DNA of 44,358 nt from Planctomycetota bacterium (GTDB taxonomy: Bacteria; Planctomycetota; Planctomycetia; Gemmatales; Gemmataceae): assembly GCA_021807595.1 (NCBI GenBank), contig JAKBCS010000017.1, positions 1 to 44,358 of the forward strand, given 5' to 3'. Made by a program: the position numbers and the translations under genes. Positions 17,522 to 25,161 of the stretch are shown here, piece after piece. A model generated the notes under the pieces. It saw only the letters and a program-made list of their open reading frames with translations. It searched no databases and had not been told where the DNA came from. Positions within the stretch are counted from its first letter, which is position 1, and each line of letters opens with the position of its first letter.

Positions 17522-18697
17522 ATGACGGATATTGTATCTCTGCCTGTCGTGCGTTTGAAAATCGCTCGCCGCTCCTCCCATCCCTGGATCTTTCAAAAGA
17601 TGATCGAGAAGCCGTCGGAGCGTCTACCGCCGGGGACCGTCGTGGACATTTTGGACCGCGAGGGGCAATGGGTGGGCCGTGGCTTCTACAATGGACATTC
17701 GCGCATTTCCTTGCGCGTGCTGACGACGGATGCCCAGGAGGCCATCGACGAGGCTTTTTTTGCTCGGAAGATCGCTCGAGCGGTTGCTCTGCGCCGTGAG
17801 TGGTTGAACTTGGATGCTGTCGGCGACGCCTATCGACTGGTTCATTCCGAGGGCGACGGGCTGAGCGGATTGGTCGTCGATCGGTTTGGGGCTTCGATGG
17901 TGATGGAGTTTTTCGCCGCCGGGATGTATCGTTTCCGCTCGGCCATCGAATCGGCCTTAGCGACGGACTTTCCCGACAGCCGTTTCTACTGGTTCGCCGA
18001 GGAACACGTTCAGAAGCAAGAATCGTTCGATTGCCGCGCTCCGGAACCGCCTCCACCAAGTGTCATTACCGAACATGGCGTGAAGTTCCGCGTCGCTCCG
18101 GGGAGCAAACACAAAACGGGGTTCTTTCTGGATCAGCGCGACAATCGCCGCCGCCTCGCCTCCTTTTGTAAAGGAAAGCGAGTTCTCGACCTCTGTTGCA
18201 ACACCGGCGGGTTTGCCGTCCATGCCAAGGTTCTCGGTGAAGCCGACGAAGTAGTCGGCGTCGATCTCGACGAGCAAGCGTTGGCGCTGGCCCGACAGAA
18301 TGCCGGACTGAATCAAACGCGCATCCGCTTCGTGCAGGCCGATCTGTTCGCTTGGCTGCGCGACATTATCGGCACGGGACAGCGGTTCGACGTGGTCGTT
18401 CTCGATCCGGCCAAACAGACGCGAGATCGAGAGGAAGTCGAGTATGCGTTGAAGCGCTATCTCGACATGAACCGACTAGCGATGCAGGCGGTCTCTCCCG
18501 GAGGCATCTTCTTGACGTGTTCCTGTACCGGGTTGGTGAACGAGTACGATTTCCTCGACACGATCCGCCGCGCCGCTTGGCAGGCGGGTCGCACCGCGCA
18601 AGTTCTGGCCGTCGCCGGAGCTGGCAGCGATCATCCCTTTTTCTTGCATGCGCCTGAGGGACGGTATTTGAAGGCGGTGTTCTGCCGAGTGGAGTAA
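17522..18697 (+). CDS. RlmI-type class I rRNA (cytosine-C5) methyltransferase
   Basis: A 391-residue protein with the RlmI/RlmK layout: an N-terminal PUA domain (about 1-75, RSSHPWIFQKMIEK and REGQWVGRGFYN), a central strand-rich region (SEGDGLSGLVVDRFG) and a C-terminal AdoMet-binding Rossmann domain. The domain holds FLDQRDNR, LDLCCNTGGFAVHA (motif I), VVLDPAK and the catalytic-site Cys pair in TCSCTG. E. coli RlmI methylates C1962 of 23S rRNA; the same target is likely but not certain. It stands alone, with a weak ribosome binding site and a 22-base hairpin after its stop. Confidence 0.88.
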   Translation: MTDIVSLPVVRLKIARRSSHPWIFQKMIEKPSERLPPGTVVDILDREGQWVGRGFYNGHSRISLRVLTTDAQEAIDEAFFARKIARAVALRREWLNLDAVGDAYRLVHSEGDGLSGLVVDRFGASMVMEFFAAGMYRFRSAIESALATDFPDSRFYWFAEEHVQKQESFDCRAPEPPPPSVITEHGVKFRVAPGSKHKTGFFLDQRDNRRRLASFCKGKRVLDLCCNTGGFAVHAKVLGEADEVVGVDLDEQALALARQNAGLNQTRIRFVQADLFAWLRDIIGTGQRFDVVVLDPAKQTRDREEVEYALKRYLDMNRLAMQAVSPGGIFLTCSCTGLVNEYDFLDTIRRAAWQAGRTAQVLAVAGAGSDHPFFLHAPEGRYLKAVFCRVE

Positions 18698-18709
18698 TTG
18701 AAATCGTCG

Positions 18710-18761
18710 GAGCCGGAAGCGCGAGCGACGGCGTGTTTACCGTCGCTCGCGCTTCCGGCTC
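18710..18761. terminator. Perfect 22-bp inverted repeat after the rlmI-like gene
   Basis: Bases 18710-18731 and 18740-18761 are perfect reverse complements, with an 8-base loop. The stem is GC-rich and begins GAGCCGGAAGCG. It sits 12 bases past the stop at 18697 and 14 bases before the end of the convergent small gene at 18775, an ideal place for a bidirectional terminator. The stem is longer than a terminator needs, so it may also be a dispersed palindromic repeat. Confidence 0.75.
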
Positions 18762-18774
18762 GGAATGAAGGCGA

Positions 18775-19014
18775 TCAACCTTCTTGCAAAAGGCGATCCA
18801 CGTCGGCTTGAACGATCAATCGCGACGGTTTGTCGAGCGCCATGCTGAGCCAACTCATCACGGTTGGAGTGAAGGGCAATTTTCCCTTCTTGAGAAACTC
18901 CATCATGCGATGGTGGCGACGGATGCGCTCTTTCATCTTCAGCATACCATTGGTACGCCGAGATTCGGCCATGTCATAGCGCCGCTGCTCGCGGCGAATA
19001 CGTCTTGCACCCAT
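18775..19014 (-). CDS. Small basic conserved-looking protein, unknown function
   Basis: A 79-residue, strongly basic protein (rich in Arg and Lys in residues 1-45: GARRIRREQRRYDMAESRR, KMKERIRRHHRMMEFLKKGK) with a more neutral end (WLSMALDKPSRLIVQADVDRLLQEG). AAGGAG 6 bases before the ATG is a near-perfect ribosome binding site and argues that this is a real gene. It follows sucD by 86 bases on the same strand. Nucleic-acid binding is a guess from charge only. No family was recognised. Confidence 0.7.
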   Translation of the reverse strand: MGARRIRREQRRYDMAESRRTNGMLKMKERIRRHHRMMEFLKKGKLPFTPTVMSWLSMALDKPSRLIVQADVDRLLQEG

Positions 19015-19100
19015 GACGAACTCCTTCGAGACGATCTGGCAAAGAGAGTAGCATAGCGAACGCGGCGGTCATCGAACAGGCTGCACGGCAAGAAAGTCGC

Positions 19101-19979
19101 TTATCCGGCTTTGCTCTTCATCGCGCGCTGCAGGGTGACACCGAGGTCGGCGGGGCTGTCGGCCACGGCGATGCCGGCGGCGCGAAGCGCGGAGATTTTG
19201 TCTGTCGCCAGACCGCTGCCGCCACTGATGATCGCGCCGGCGTGCCCCATCCGCTTGCCTTCGGGAGCGGTTTGGCCGGCGATAAAGGCGGCTACAGGCT
19301 TGGTAACGTATTGTTTCACATACTCCGCCGCCCGCTCTTCTGCTGTGCCACCGATCTCGCCGATGAGTAAGATCGACTCGGTCTGCGGATCGTCCTGAAA
19401 CATCTTCAACAAGTCGATCTGGTTGGTACCGATGATCGGATCGCCGCCGATGCCTACACACGTCGATTGTCCGAGTCCGAGATGGGACAGCTGCCAGACG
19501 GCCTCATAGGTCAGTGTGCCGCTGCGGCTGATGACGCCGACCGGACCCGGCTTGTGGATATAACCGGGCATGATGCCGATCTTGCACTGTCCCGGCGTGA
19601 TGACGCCCGGACAGTTCGGGCCGATCAAACGACAACTCATCCCTTTCAGGAAACGCACAACGCGCGCCATATCGAGAATGGGAATGCCCTCGGTGATGGC
19701 GACGATCAACTCGATGCCAGCATCGGCAGCTTCGAGAATCGCATCGCCCGCCCCAGCCGGAGGCACGAAGATCATACTGGCGTTGGCCCCGGTTTTCTCG
19801 ACCGCCTCGGCGACGGTGTTGAACAGGTGGAAACCTTCTTTGGTCGTTCCCCCTTTACCCGGTACCACGCCGCCGACGACTTGCGTCCCATACTCGCGGC
19901 AGAGCTTGGCGTGATTCGTCCCCGCCTTGCCCATCCCCTGACAGAGAACTTTGGTATTCTTATTGACAAGAATGCTCAT
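19101..19979 (-). CDS. sucD: Succinate-CoA ligase, alpha subunit
   Basis: A 292-residue protein of normal length for SucD. It binds CoA ([18 protein letters not shown]) and carries the phosphorylated active-site His in [21 protein letters not shown] and [10 protein letters not shown] are also typical. With SucC it forms succinyl-CoA synthetase, which makes ATP or GTP in the TCA cycle. GAGG 9 bases upstream picks the ATG at 19979 over one 15 bases earlier. The beta-subunit gene sucC, normally adjacent and upstream, is absent here; upstream lie two efp genes. Confidence 0.95.
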   Translation of the reverse strand: MSILVNKNTKVLCQGMGKAGTNHAKLCREYGTQVVGGVVPGKGGTTKEGFHLFNTVAEAVEKTGANASMIFVPPAGAGDAILEAADAGIELIVAITEGIPILDMARVVRFLKGMSCRLIGPNCPGVITPGQCKIGIMPGYIHKPGPVGVISRSGTLTYEAVWQLSHLGLGQSTCVGIGGDPIIGTNQIDLLKMFQDDPQTESILLIGEIGGTAEERAAEYVKQYVTKPVAAFIAGQTAPEGKRMGHAGAIISGGSGLATDKISALRAAGIAVADSPADLGVTLQRAMKSKAG

Positions 19980-19993
19980 TCGTCGCTTCCTCA

Positions 19994-20072
19994 ATCGGCT
20001 ATCGGCTATCGGCTATCGTCATTGGGCCTTGGATCTTTTTGTATTGAGCAGATTGCCGAAAGCCGATAGCCG
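19994..20072. repeat. Short tandem heptamer with inverted partner, upstream of sucD
   Basis: Three direct copies of ATCGGCT fill 19994-20014 with a partial fourth to 20018. Twelve bases at 20061-20072 (AGCCGATAGCCG) are the reverse complement of two adjacent units, so a 12-bp hairpin can form in more than one register over a loop of about 50 bases. On the minus strand the tandem end abuts the GAGG of sucD and the other arm begins right after the efp stop. It may end efp transcription or shield the sucD start. Confidence 0.6.
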
Positions 20073-20075
20073 TTC

Positions 20076-20642
20076 TCACTTGGCTCGTCCGAGATACTCG
20101 CCGGTGCGGGTGTCGATGGATAGTACGTCGCCGATGCCCACGAACGGCGGCACACTAATTTTGAGTCCAGTTTCGAGGGTGGCCGGTTTGTATTGCGCCG
20201 CGGCCGTCGCGCCCTTCAGCGCGGGATCGGTTTCCGTCACGATCAACTCGACGGTGTTCGGCAATTCCAAGCTCAAAGGCTTGCCTTCGTGAAATACCAC
20301 CTTGGCGTCGTCGTTCTCTTTTAAGTACAACATTTGCTCGCCGATCCATTCTTTGCTCAGATGGGTCTGATCGAACGTCTCCTTGTCCATGAAGACGAAC
20401 TCGTCCCCTTCTCGATAGAGATACTGCATGGGCCGCGTTTCGAGGAACGCCTGTTCGACCTTGTCTTCCGGATGAACGCGCTTGTCGTTGACGAACCCTG
20501 TCTTGACGTTTTTCAGTTTGAGGCGCAGCTTGGACGGCAAGTTGCCGGGCGTCTTCAGATCGCGGTCCATAACTTGGAAGAGTTGCCCTTCTTCGACGAT
20601 AATCATGCCGCGACGAACTTCACTGTACGCAATCGATGCCAC
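20076..20642 (-). CDS. efp: Elongation factor P, copy 1
   Basis: A 188-residue EF-P with three beta-barrel domains: KOW-like (about 1-65), middle (about 68-128) and C-terminal (about 130-188, ending SVPPFVGIGDVLSIDTRTGEYLGRAK). EF-P relieves ribosome stalling at consecutive prolines. The tip loop reads LKTPGNLPSK, with Asn34 where E. coli EF-P has the beta-lysylated Lys34. The start is GTG at 20642 after GAGGG. A second efp lies directly upstream, 83 bases away, on the same strand. Confidence 0.95.
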   Translation of the reverse strand: MASIAYSEVRRGMIIVEEGQLFQVMDRDLKTPGNLPSKLRLKLKNVKTGFVNDKRVHPEDKVEQAFLETRPMQYLYREGDEFVFMDKETFDQTHLSKEWIGEQMLYLKENDDAKVVFHEGKPLSLELPNTVELIVTETDPALKGATAAAQYKPATLETGLKISVPPFVGIGDVLSIDTRTGEYLGRAK

Positions 20643-20725
20643 GTTCTTTGTCCCTCAATGTGTTAAGTAGTTCTATGACGTGCTGAACTCCGAGTGCCGC
20701 CTTTCTCAGCACTCAGAACTCACGA

Positions 20726-21298
20726 CTAATTCTTGGCCCTACTAAGGTATTCGCCGGTGCGCGTATCGACTTGCACGATTTCGCCAATGCTAATAAAGGG
20801 CGGCACCGTGATTTTGAGACCCGTCTCAAGGGTGGCCGGCTTGTACTGCGCGGCGGCCGTCGCGCCTTTGACCGACGGTTCGGTCTCCATCACTTTTAGT
20901 TCCACCGTGGCCGGCAACTCCAGGCTGATCGGCTTGCCGTCGTAAAAAGTCACTTGGGCGTCCTCGTTCTCTTTCAGATAGAGGATCATCTCACCGGCCA
21001 ACTCTTCGCTCAGCGTTACCTGATCGAACGATTCCTTGTCCATGAAAACGAACCCGTCGCTCTCTTTGTAGAGATACTGCATCGGTCGTTTGTCGAGATA
21101 CGCCAATTCGACTTTATCTTCGGGACGAAAGCGCTTCGGAGTAACGGCTCCCGTCTTCAGATTCTTGAGCTTGAGGTTGAGAATGGCGCGCCAGTTCCCC
21201 GGCGTGTTCAAATCGCGGTCGATGACCGAATAAAGCTGTCCATCGTCACCGACGATGACCATGCCCTTGCGAGCCTGGCTATAGTTGATCGTGGCCAC
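20726..21298 (-). CDS. efp: Elongation factor P, copy 2 (tandem paralog)
   Basis: A 190-residue EF-P, full length, clearly related to the neighbouring copy (shared PEDKVE, RPMQYLY, GATAAAQYKPATLETGLKI). Its tip loop is LNTPGNWRAI, again with Asn (residue 35) at the usual Lys position, and Trp-Arg instead of Leu-Pro after it. The start is GTG at 21298 behind AAGGAGAAG; the frame continues further upstream without similarity. The region between the two genes contains a low-complexity stretch. The two copies may recognise different stalling contexts; this is inference. Confidence 0.93.
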   Translation of the reverse strand: MATINYSQARKGMVIVGDDGQLYSVIDRDLNTPGNWRAILNLKLKNLKTGAVTPKRFRPEDKVELAYLDKRPMQYLYKESDGFVFMDKESFDQVTLSEELAGEMILYLKENEDAQVTFYDGKPISLELPATVELKVMETEPSVKGATAAAQYKPATLETGLKITVPPFISIGEIVQVDTRTGEYLSRAKN

Positions 21299-21666
21299 AT
21301 CTTCTCCTTGTTCGGATCGGTATCTATCCGGGTGGAGCCTCATCGTAAACCGTCAATGTAGCAAGTAAAGTCCGTCGTGAGAAGAGCGCTCAACTACGAG
21401 AGAATGGGGCCGCGTCTCGGCGACTGTAACGATTGTGCCGAATATACGCGGGCTGCCGTGGGCGGAGGTTGGGATTCGCCCCATCCACCCGGCGATCCGT
21501 TATTGTCGTTGCGAGCTACACGCCGAAAAAAGAGTCATGTTTCCGCGAGGTATGGCAGGCGGCGCGACCGATTCCCAAGAAGTGTGCCTTTCTCATGGAT
21601 GAGAGAGGGGCGGGATCGAATGCGACAAGTCCGTCGCCGTTCGCGACAGATAAGGAACGGATTCCC
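21299..21666. other. Divergent intergenic region, about 370 bases
   Basis: Lies between efp copy 2 (minus) and the secreted thioredoxin-fold gene (plus). Frames here are short and show no protein-like composition; the longest merely runs into the gene at 21667. AGGAACGG just before 21667 is the probable ribosome binding site. No promoter was clear enough to mark. Confidence 0.45.
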
Positions 21667-22827
21667 ATGAAATCGACTTGGAACTGGTTGACCGGCTCGG
21701 TCGTCGGCCTCGCCATTGCCTCGACCTCTTACGCCGGCTCTCCCTATGCGCCTCACACGGCGGCGCGCTCTATCCCGAAGGCACCCGAGACGGCGACCGA
21801 AGAAGTTGCCGATGAGGCGAAGTTGCGGCCCTTGTTGGACAAATTGAGCGAACTGAGCCAGGTCATCGACCGGAACGCTCAGTCGCCGCAGGTCTGGCAA
21901 TATCATTTGGAACAAGCCGAGGTCTTGCTTCGTCTCGCGGCCCAATCGCGGCAAAAAGAGCGCGAGGATATTCTGCACATGGCGGTGGATGCCTATTCGA
22001 GCGCCGCCCTTCTCTGTCCGCGCGAACAGCCCGTTGGCTTGCAACGTCTGCGGGAATTGCCTGCGCGGCTGGCTCAGTATTTCCCCGGCAGCCCCGCGAT
22101 CTTGTATTCTGTGCTTCAAGGAATAGAAGCCGATTGCACGTTGGAGTTGGAGAAGACGGGCGGCGACAAGGTTAAGGCGGAAGAGTATCACTGCAAGCTT
22201 CTAATGCAATTCGCTCGGCAGAACGCCGATTTTCCCGAAGCGGCCAAGGCGGTGTTGCAGGCGGCTCACATCCGCGAGTCGCTCGGCCAGAACGAAGAAG
22301 CCTGTCGTTGTTATCGCCTTTTGATCGACCGCTTTCCCGACAATCCGGCCGCGCGCAAGGCGGGCGGCGCGCTGTGGCGTTTGGGAGACAAACATCAACC
22401 GATGTCGCTCGAACTGCCGCTGTTGTACGGAGCCGCCGGTTCCGGCAGTACCGCGCTGCATCTCGACGAATTGCGCGGACGATTGGTGGTCGTCTATTTT
22501 TGGACGAGTAGCAGCGAACACGTCGAGGACGATTTTCGACAGTTGAGGCAGATCACGGATCGATATGCGGGACGAGGATTGGAGGTCGTCTATGTCAACG
22601 TGGATAACGATGCAGCTCAGGCGCGCGCCTTCCTGTCCGGTCGGCTCACGGCCGGCGTCCACGTTCATCAGCCGGGCGGTATCGAGGGTTCCGTCGCCGA
22701 ACGGTACGGGATACAGTCTTTGCCGCAGGCGTTCCTCGTCGGCAGAGATGGATCGCTGTTGAAACACTCGCTCAGCATCGAGCGATTAGAAGCGGAAATA
22801 GCCCTCCAATTGCCCCGCCGTCGATAG
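21667..22827 (+). CDS. Secreted helical-repeat protein with a thioredoxin-like domain lacking CxxC
   Basis: A 386-residue exported protein (signal peptide about 1-23, VVGLAIASTSYAG). Residues about 45-250 are helical, TPR-like pairs (LRPLLDKLSELSQVI, LEQAEVLLRLAAQS, ILHMAVDAYSSAALL). Residues about 255-386 form a TlpA/AhpC-like thioredoxin fold: LHLDELRGRLVVVYFWTSSSEHVEDDF and QSLPQAFLVGRDGSLLKH (the cis-Pro loop). TlpA proteins have WCxxC here; this protein has Ser283 and Val286 in the Cys positions, so it cannot reduce or form disulfides by the usual route. The ATG at 21667 is chosen because it opens the signal peptide. Confidence 0.78.
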   Translation: MKSTWNWLTGSVVGLAIASTSYAGSPYAPHTAARSIPKAPETATEEVADEAKLRPLLDKLSELSQVIDRNAQSPQVWQYHLEQAEVLLRLAAQSRQKEREDILHMAVDAYSSAALLCPREQPVGLQRLRELPARLAQYFPGSPAILYSVLQGIEADCTLELEKTGGDKVKAEEYHCKLLMQFARQNADFPEAAKAVLQAAHIRESLGQNEEACRCYRLLIDRFPDNPAARKAGGALWRLGDKHQPMSLELPLLYGAAGSGSTALHLDELRGRLVVVYFWTSSSEHVEDDFRQLRQITDRYAGRGLEVVYVNVDNDAAQARAFLSGRLTAGVHVHQPGGIEGSVAERYGIQSLPQAFLVGRDGSLLKHSLSIERLEAEIALQLPRRR

Positions 22828-22837
22828 GAGCCTCGTG

Positions 22838-22866
22838 CCTCTCTCTCTCCAAAGGGGAGAGAGAGG
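22838..22866 (+). terminator. CT/GA hairpin after the thioredoxin-fold gene
   Basis: Thirteen bases at 22838-22850 pair with 22854-22866 (one G-T wobble) over the loop AAA, 10 bases past the stop at 22827. There is no T-run, so intrinsic termination is less certain. A similar CCCTCTCCC/GGGAGAGGG core occurs at 31031-31060. Confidence 0.55.
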
Positions 22867-22988
22867 ATTGGGATGAGGAGGAATGTTGCCGATTACTCCC
22901 GATCCAAACCGTATAAAGTATCTCCAGTTGCACGGAGAGTTGCTTTCGCCGCGACGGTTTGGCCCTTCATTTTGGGAGATCGGTCATC

Positions 22989-24491
22989 GTGAAACCTCGT
23001 ACCCCGCTTCGGCAAATGGTCTACTCGATCGTCTTTATCTCGCTGATTCTGCCTCCTTCGTTTGTCGGCGCGGCGGAGTCGAAGGCGATAGTGTACGTTA
23101 TTCTCTGGTTCGATACCGAGGATTACCTGCTACCGGCAAGCGATGATGCCGCGCTGCATCTGGCCAAGTTTCTGAGCCGCGAAAACATCCGCGCAACCTT
23201 TAAGGTGGTCGGCGAGAAGGCGCGAACCTTGGAGAGACGCAAACGCGCCGATGTCGTTGAGGCGTTGAAAAAGCATGAGATTGGCTTTCATTCCAACTAT
23301 CACAGCACACAGCCGAGTCCGGCCATGTATCTGTCTCCACTCGGGTGGGATGAGGGCGTTGCCGAGTTCGACCGCCGAGAAGGTCCGGGGCGCGCCGATG
23401 TCGAACGAATTTTCGGCCAAGCGCCGACGTGCTACGGTCAACCCGGCAGCTCGTGGGGACCGCAGAGCTACGGTGCGATGAACCGTTGGGGAATGAAGGT
23501 TTACCTCGACGCCGGCAATCACGTTAATTTGGACGACAAACCCTGTTACTATTGCAACACATTAAATCTCTATAAACTCGCACATACACTGCGAGCCGAC
23601 TTGAACAATCCCGGTGAGTTGCCCCGCGCCGAGGAGCGATTCGCGCAAGCGCGTAAGGAGTTGTTGGCCGAGGGGGGCGGTGTCGTCAGCATTTTCTATC
23701 ATCCGTGCGAATTCGTTCACAAGAAGTTTTGGGATGGCGTCAACTTCGACCGGGGCGAGAATCCGCCGCGCGAACAATGGAAGCAGCCTCCGGCCAAGTC
23801 GGCGGAAGAGACGCGCGTCGCCTACCGAGTGTTCGAGGACTATATTCGCTTCGTCAAGCGATTTCCCGAAGTGCGCTTCATCTCGGCTTCGGAGGCGGCG
23901 AAGCTGTACCGCGATCGAGCGCGCGAACATCGTTTTACGAGTGACGAGATGGGGGCCATCGCCAAATCGGTCGGCGACGAACCGTCCTTTCAAACATTCA
24001 ACGGATATTCTTTGTCCGCGAGCGAAGTGTTCGCCTTGCTGAACGCCTATGTGGCCGAGTTGCCGGTGGAACGCCTGACACTGGCAAAGACGCCGCTGGG
24101 GCCGACGGGCCGCCCTCCCGCGTTGACGGAAACGATAACCACCGACGCCAATCAATTTCGACGAACGAACCGCGATGTCGCCGATTACCTCGACAAGCAC
24201 GGACGCATTCCCAGCGCCGTTTGGTTGGGTAGTCGATCCGTGCCGCCCGAAGCGTACTTGTCCGCCTTGGCCCGCATGGCGCGGCTGCGCATTGCGAGCA
24301 AGGCGTGGCCGGAGCGCATCGACATCAAACCGGCGAAGCTGGCGGCCGCACGCTACGTTTCGGAGGACGATCCCAAGAAGCTGTGGGGCTGGGTGATTTT
24401 CCCGCCTGGATTCCGCGCGCCTGCCCTCATGGAATTGGCCAAGCGTCAGGCATGGACCTTGAAACCGGCGCTTCTCAATGGGGGAGAATAG
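22989..24491 (+). CDS. Secreted polysaccharide deacetylase-like (NodB-fold) protein
   Basis: A 500-residue protein with a signal peptide (about residues 1-30, YSIVFISLILPPSFVGAAES). The NodB-like metal-binding pair is visible: Asp in WFDTEDYLLP and the HxxxH in GFHSNYHST. Later SIFYHPCEF and FISASEAAKL complete the fold at about residue 300, and a further helical region of about 170 residues follows without a known domain. Such enzymes remove N-acetyl groups from peptidoglycan or polysaccharides; the insertions and variant motif could mean another amide or ester. I chose the GTG at 22989 (GGGAG upstream); the TTG at 22959 and ATG at 23016 are alternatives. Confidence 0.75.
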   Translation: MKPRTPLRQMVYSIVFISLILPPSFVGAAESKAIVYVILWFDTEDYLLPASDDAALHLAKFLSRENIRATFKVVGEKARTLERRKRADVVEALKKHEIGFHSNYHSTQPSPAMYLSPLGWDEGVAEFDRREGPGRADVERIFGQAPTCYGQPGSSWGPQSYGAMNRWGMKVYLDAGNHVNLDDKPCYYCNTLNLYKLAHTLRADLNNPGELPRAEERFAQARKELLAEGGGVVSIFYHPCEFVHKKFWDGVNFDRGENPPREQWKQPPAKSAEETRVAYRVFEDYIRFVKRFPEVRFISASEAAKLYRDRAREHRFTSDEMGAIAKSVGDEPSFQTFNGYSLSASEVFALLNAYVAELPVERLTLAKTPLGPTGRPPALTETITTDANQFRRTNRDVADYLDKHGRIPSAVWLGSRSVPPEAYLSALARMARLRIASKAWPERIDIKPAKLAAARYVSEDDPKKLWGWVIFPPGFRAPALMELAKRQAWTLKPALLNGGE

Positions 24492-24641
24492 CGGTTGGGA
24501 ATCTGGGCACACCGAGGAAATCAGACAAGTTTGCTGCGCGCGTCGCCCTCGTTTATTCCTCTTTTCCGCCACCTCTTCTTTCTGGTATAAGCCGCACGTC
24601 GGAGACGACTTCGCCCTCCTGCCAACGGAACAGGGAAGGAA

Positions 24642-25130
24642 ATGGAAACATCGCATCCGGCTCCAGAGGCCGACGGCTCCCCCGTTCTCGGCGTGCCCCG
24701 ACGCCCCGTTGCGTCGTTGCCGGTACCCGTGGACTTCGTGTCGTTACGGCTCGTGCTTCAGCCGTCCGGCGCGGCCGTGGAGTTGACGCAGCCGGACGTA
24801 CTCATCGGTCGGCACAGCCTCGCCGATGTGCGCTTGCCTCTGCCGGACGTGAGCCGACGCCATTGCCGATTGATGTTTTCGCAGGGTTATTGGCAAATTA
24901 TCGATCTCAATAGTCTGAATGGCGTCTTTCTCAATGGCGAGCCGATTCACCAGGCCACCGTTCGCAGCGGCGATCTCATTCGCATCGGCGGGTTCACCTT
25001 TTTGGCGGAACTGAGCGAGGCCTTCATCGATGCGACCGAGACCGCCGCGCCCGCCGGATTGATCCGCGTATTGTTCGACGGTAATCGCTTGCCTTCAATC
25101 GGATTGCCTCCGCAACGCCGCGCATCTTGA
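24642..25130 (+). CDS. FHA-domain protein, small
   Basis: A 162-residue protein whose centre (about residues 38-125) is a forkhead-associated domain: IGRHSLADVRLPLPDVSRRHC and DLNSLNGVFLNGEPI carry the Arg, Ser, His and Asn that bind phosphothreonine. The flanks are short and Pro-rich, with no other domain. It probably acts as an adaptor in Ser/Thr kinase signalling. The next gene on the strand starts 31 bases later but has its own promoter. AGGGAAGGAA precedes the ATG. Confidence 0.88.
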   Translation: METSHPAPEADGSPVLGVPRRPVASLPVPVDFVSLRLVLQPSGAAVELTQPDVLIGRHSLADVRLPLPDVSRRHCRLMFSQGYWQIIDLNSLNGVFLNGEPIHQATVRSGDLIRIGGFTFLAELSEAFIDATETAAPAGLIRVLFDGNRLPSIGLPPQRRAS

Positions 25131-25155
25131 GGCGAGTCCCTCGTTCGGCTAGAAT
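25127..25155 (+). promoter_or_regulatory. Sigma-70-type promoter placing the start of mRNA at the start codon
   Basis: TTGAGG (25127-25132), a 17-base spacer and TAGAAT (25150-25155), with ATG at 25162 only 6 bases later. A start of transcription about 7 bases after the -10 box would fall on the ATG itself. The -35 box overlaps the stop codon of the FHA gene. Confidence 0.55.
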
Positions 25156-25161
25156 AGGGGT

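Noticed and set aside
18710-18761. CRISPR-like repeat
   Set aside because: It is a single palindrome without repeated copies and spacers; no cas genes are present in the window.
19994-20018. Tandem heptamer as an origin iteron array
   Set aside because: Only three units, no DnaA boxes or initiator gene nearby, and it lies in a short gap between co-directional genes.
22886-22917. TTGCCG / TATAAA as a promoter for the deacetylase-like gene
   Set aside because: The spacer is 20 bases, too long for a confident sigma-70 call.
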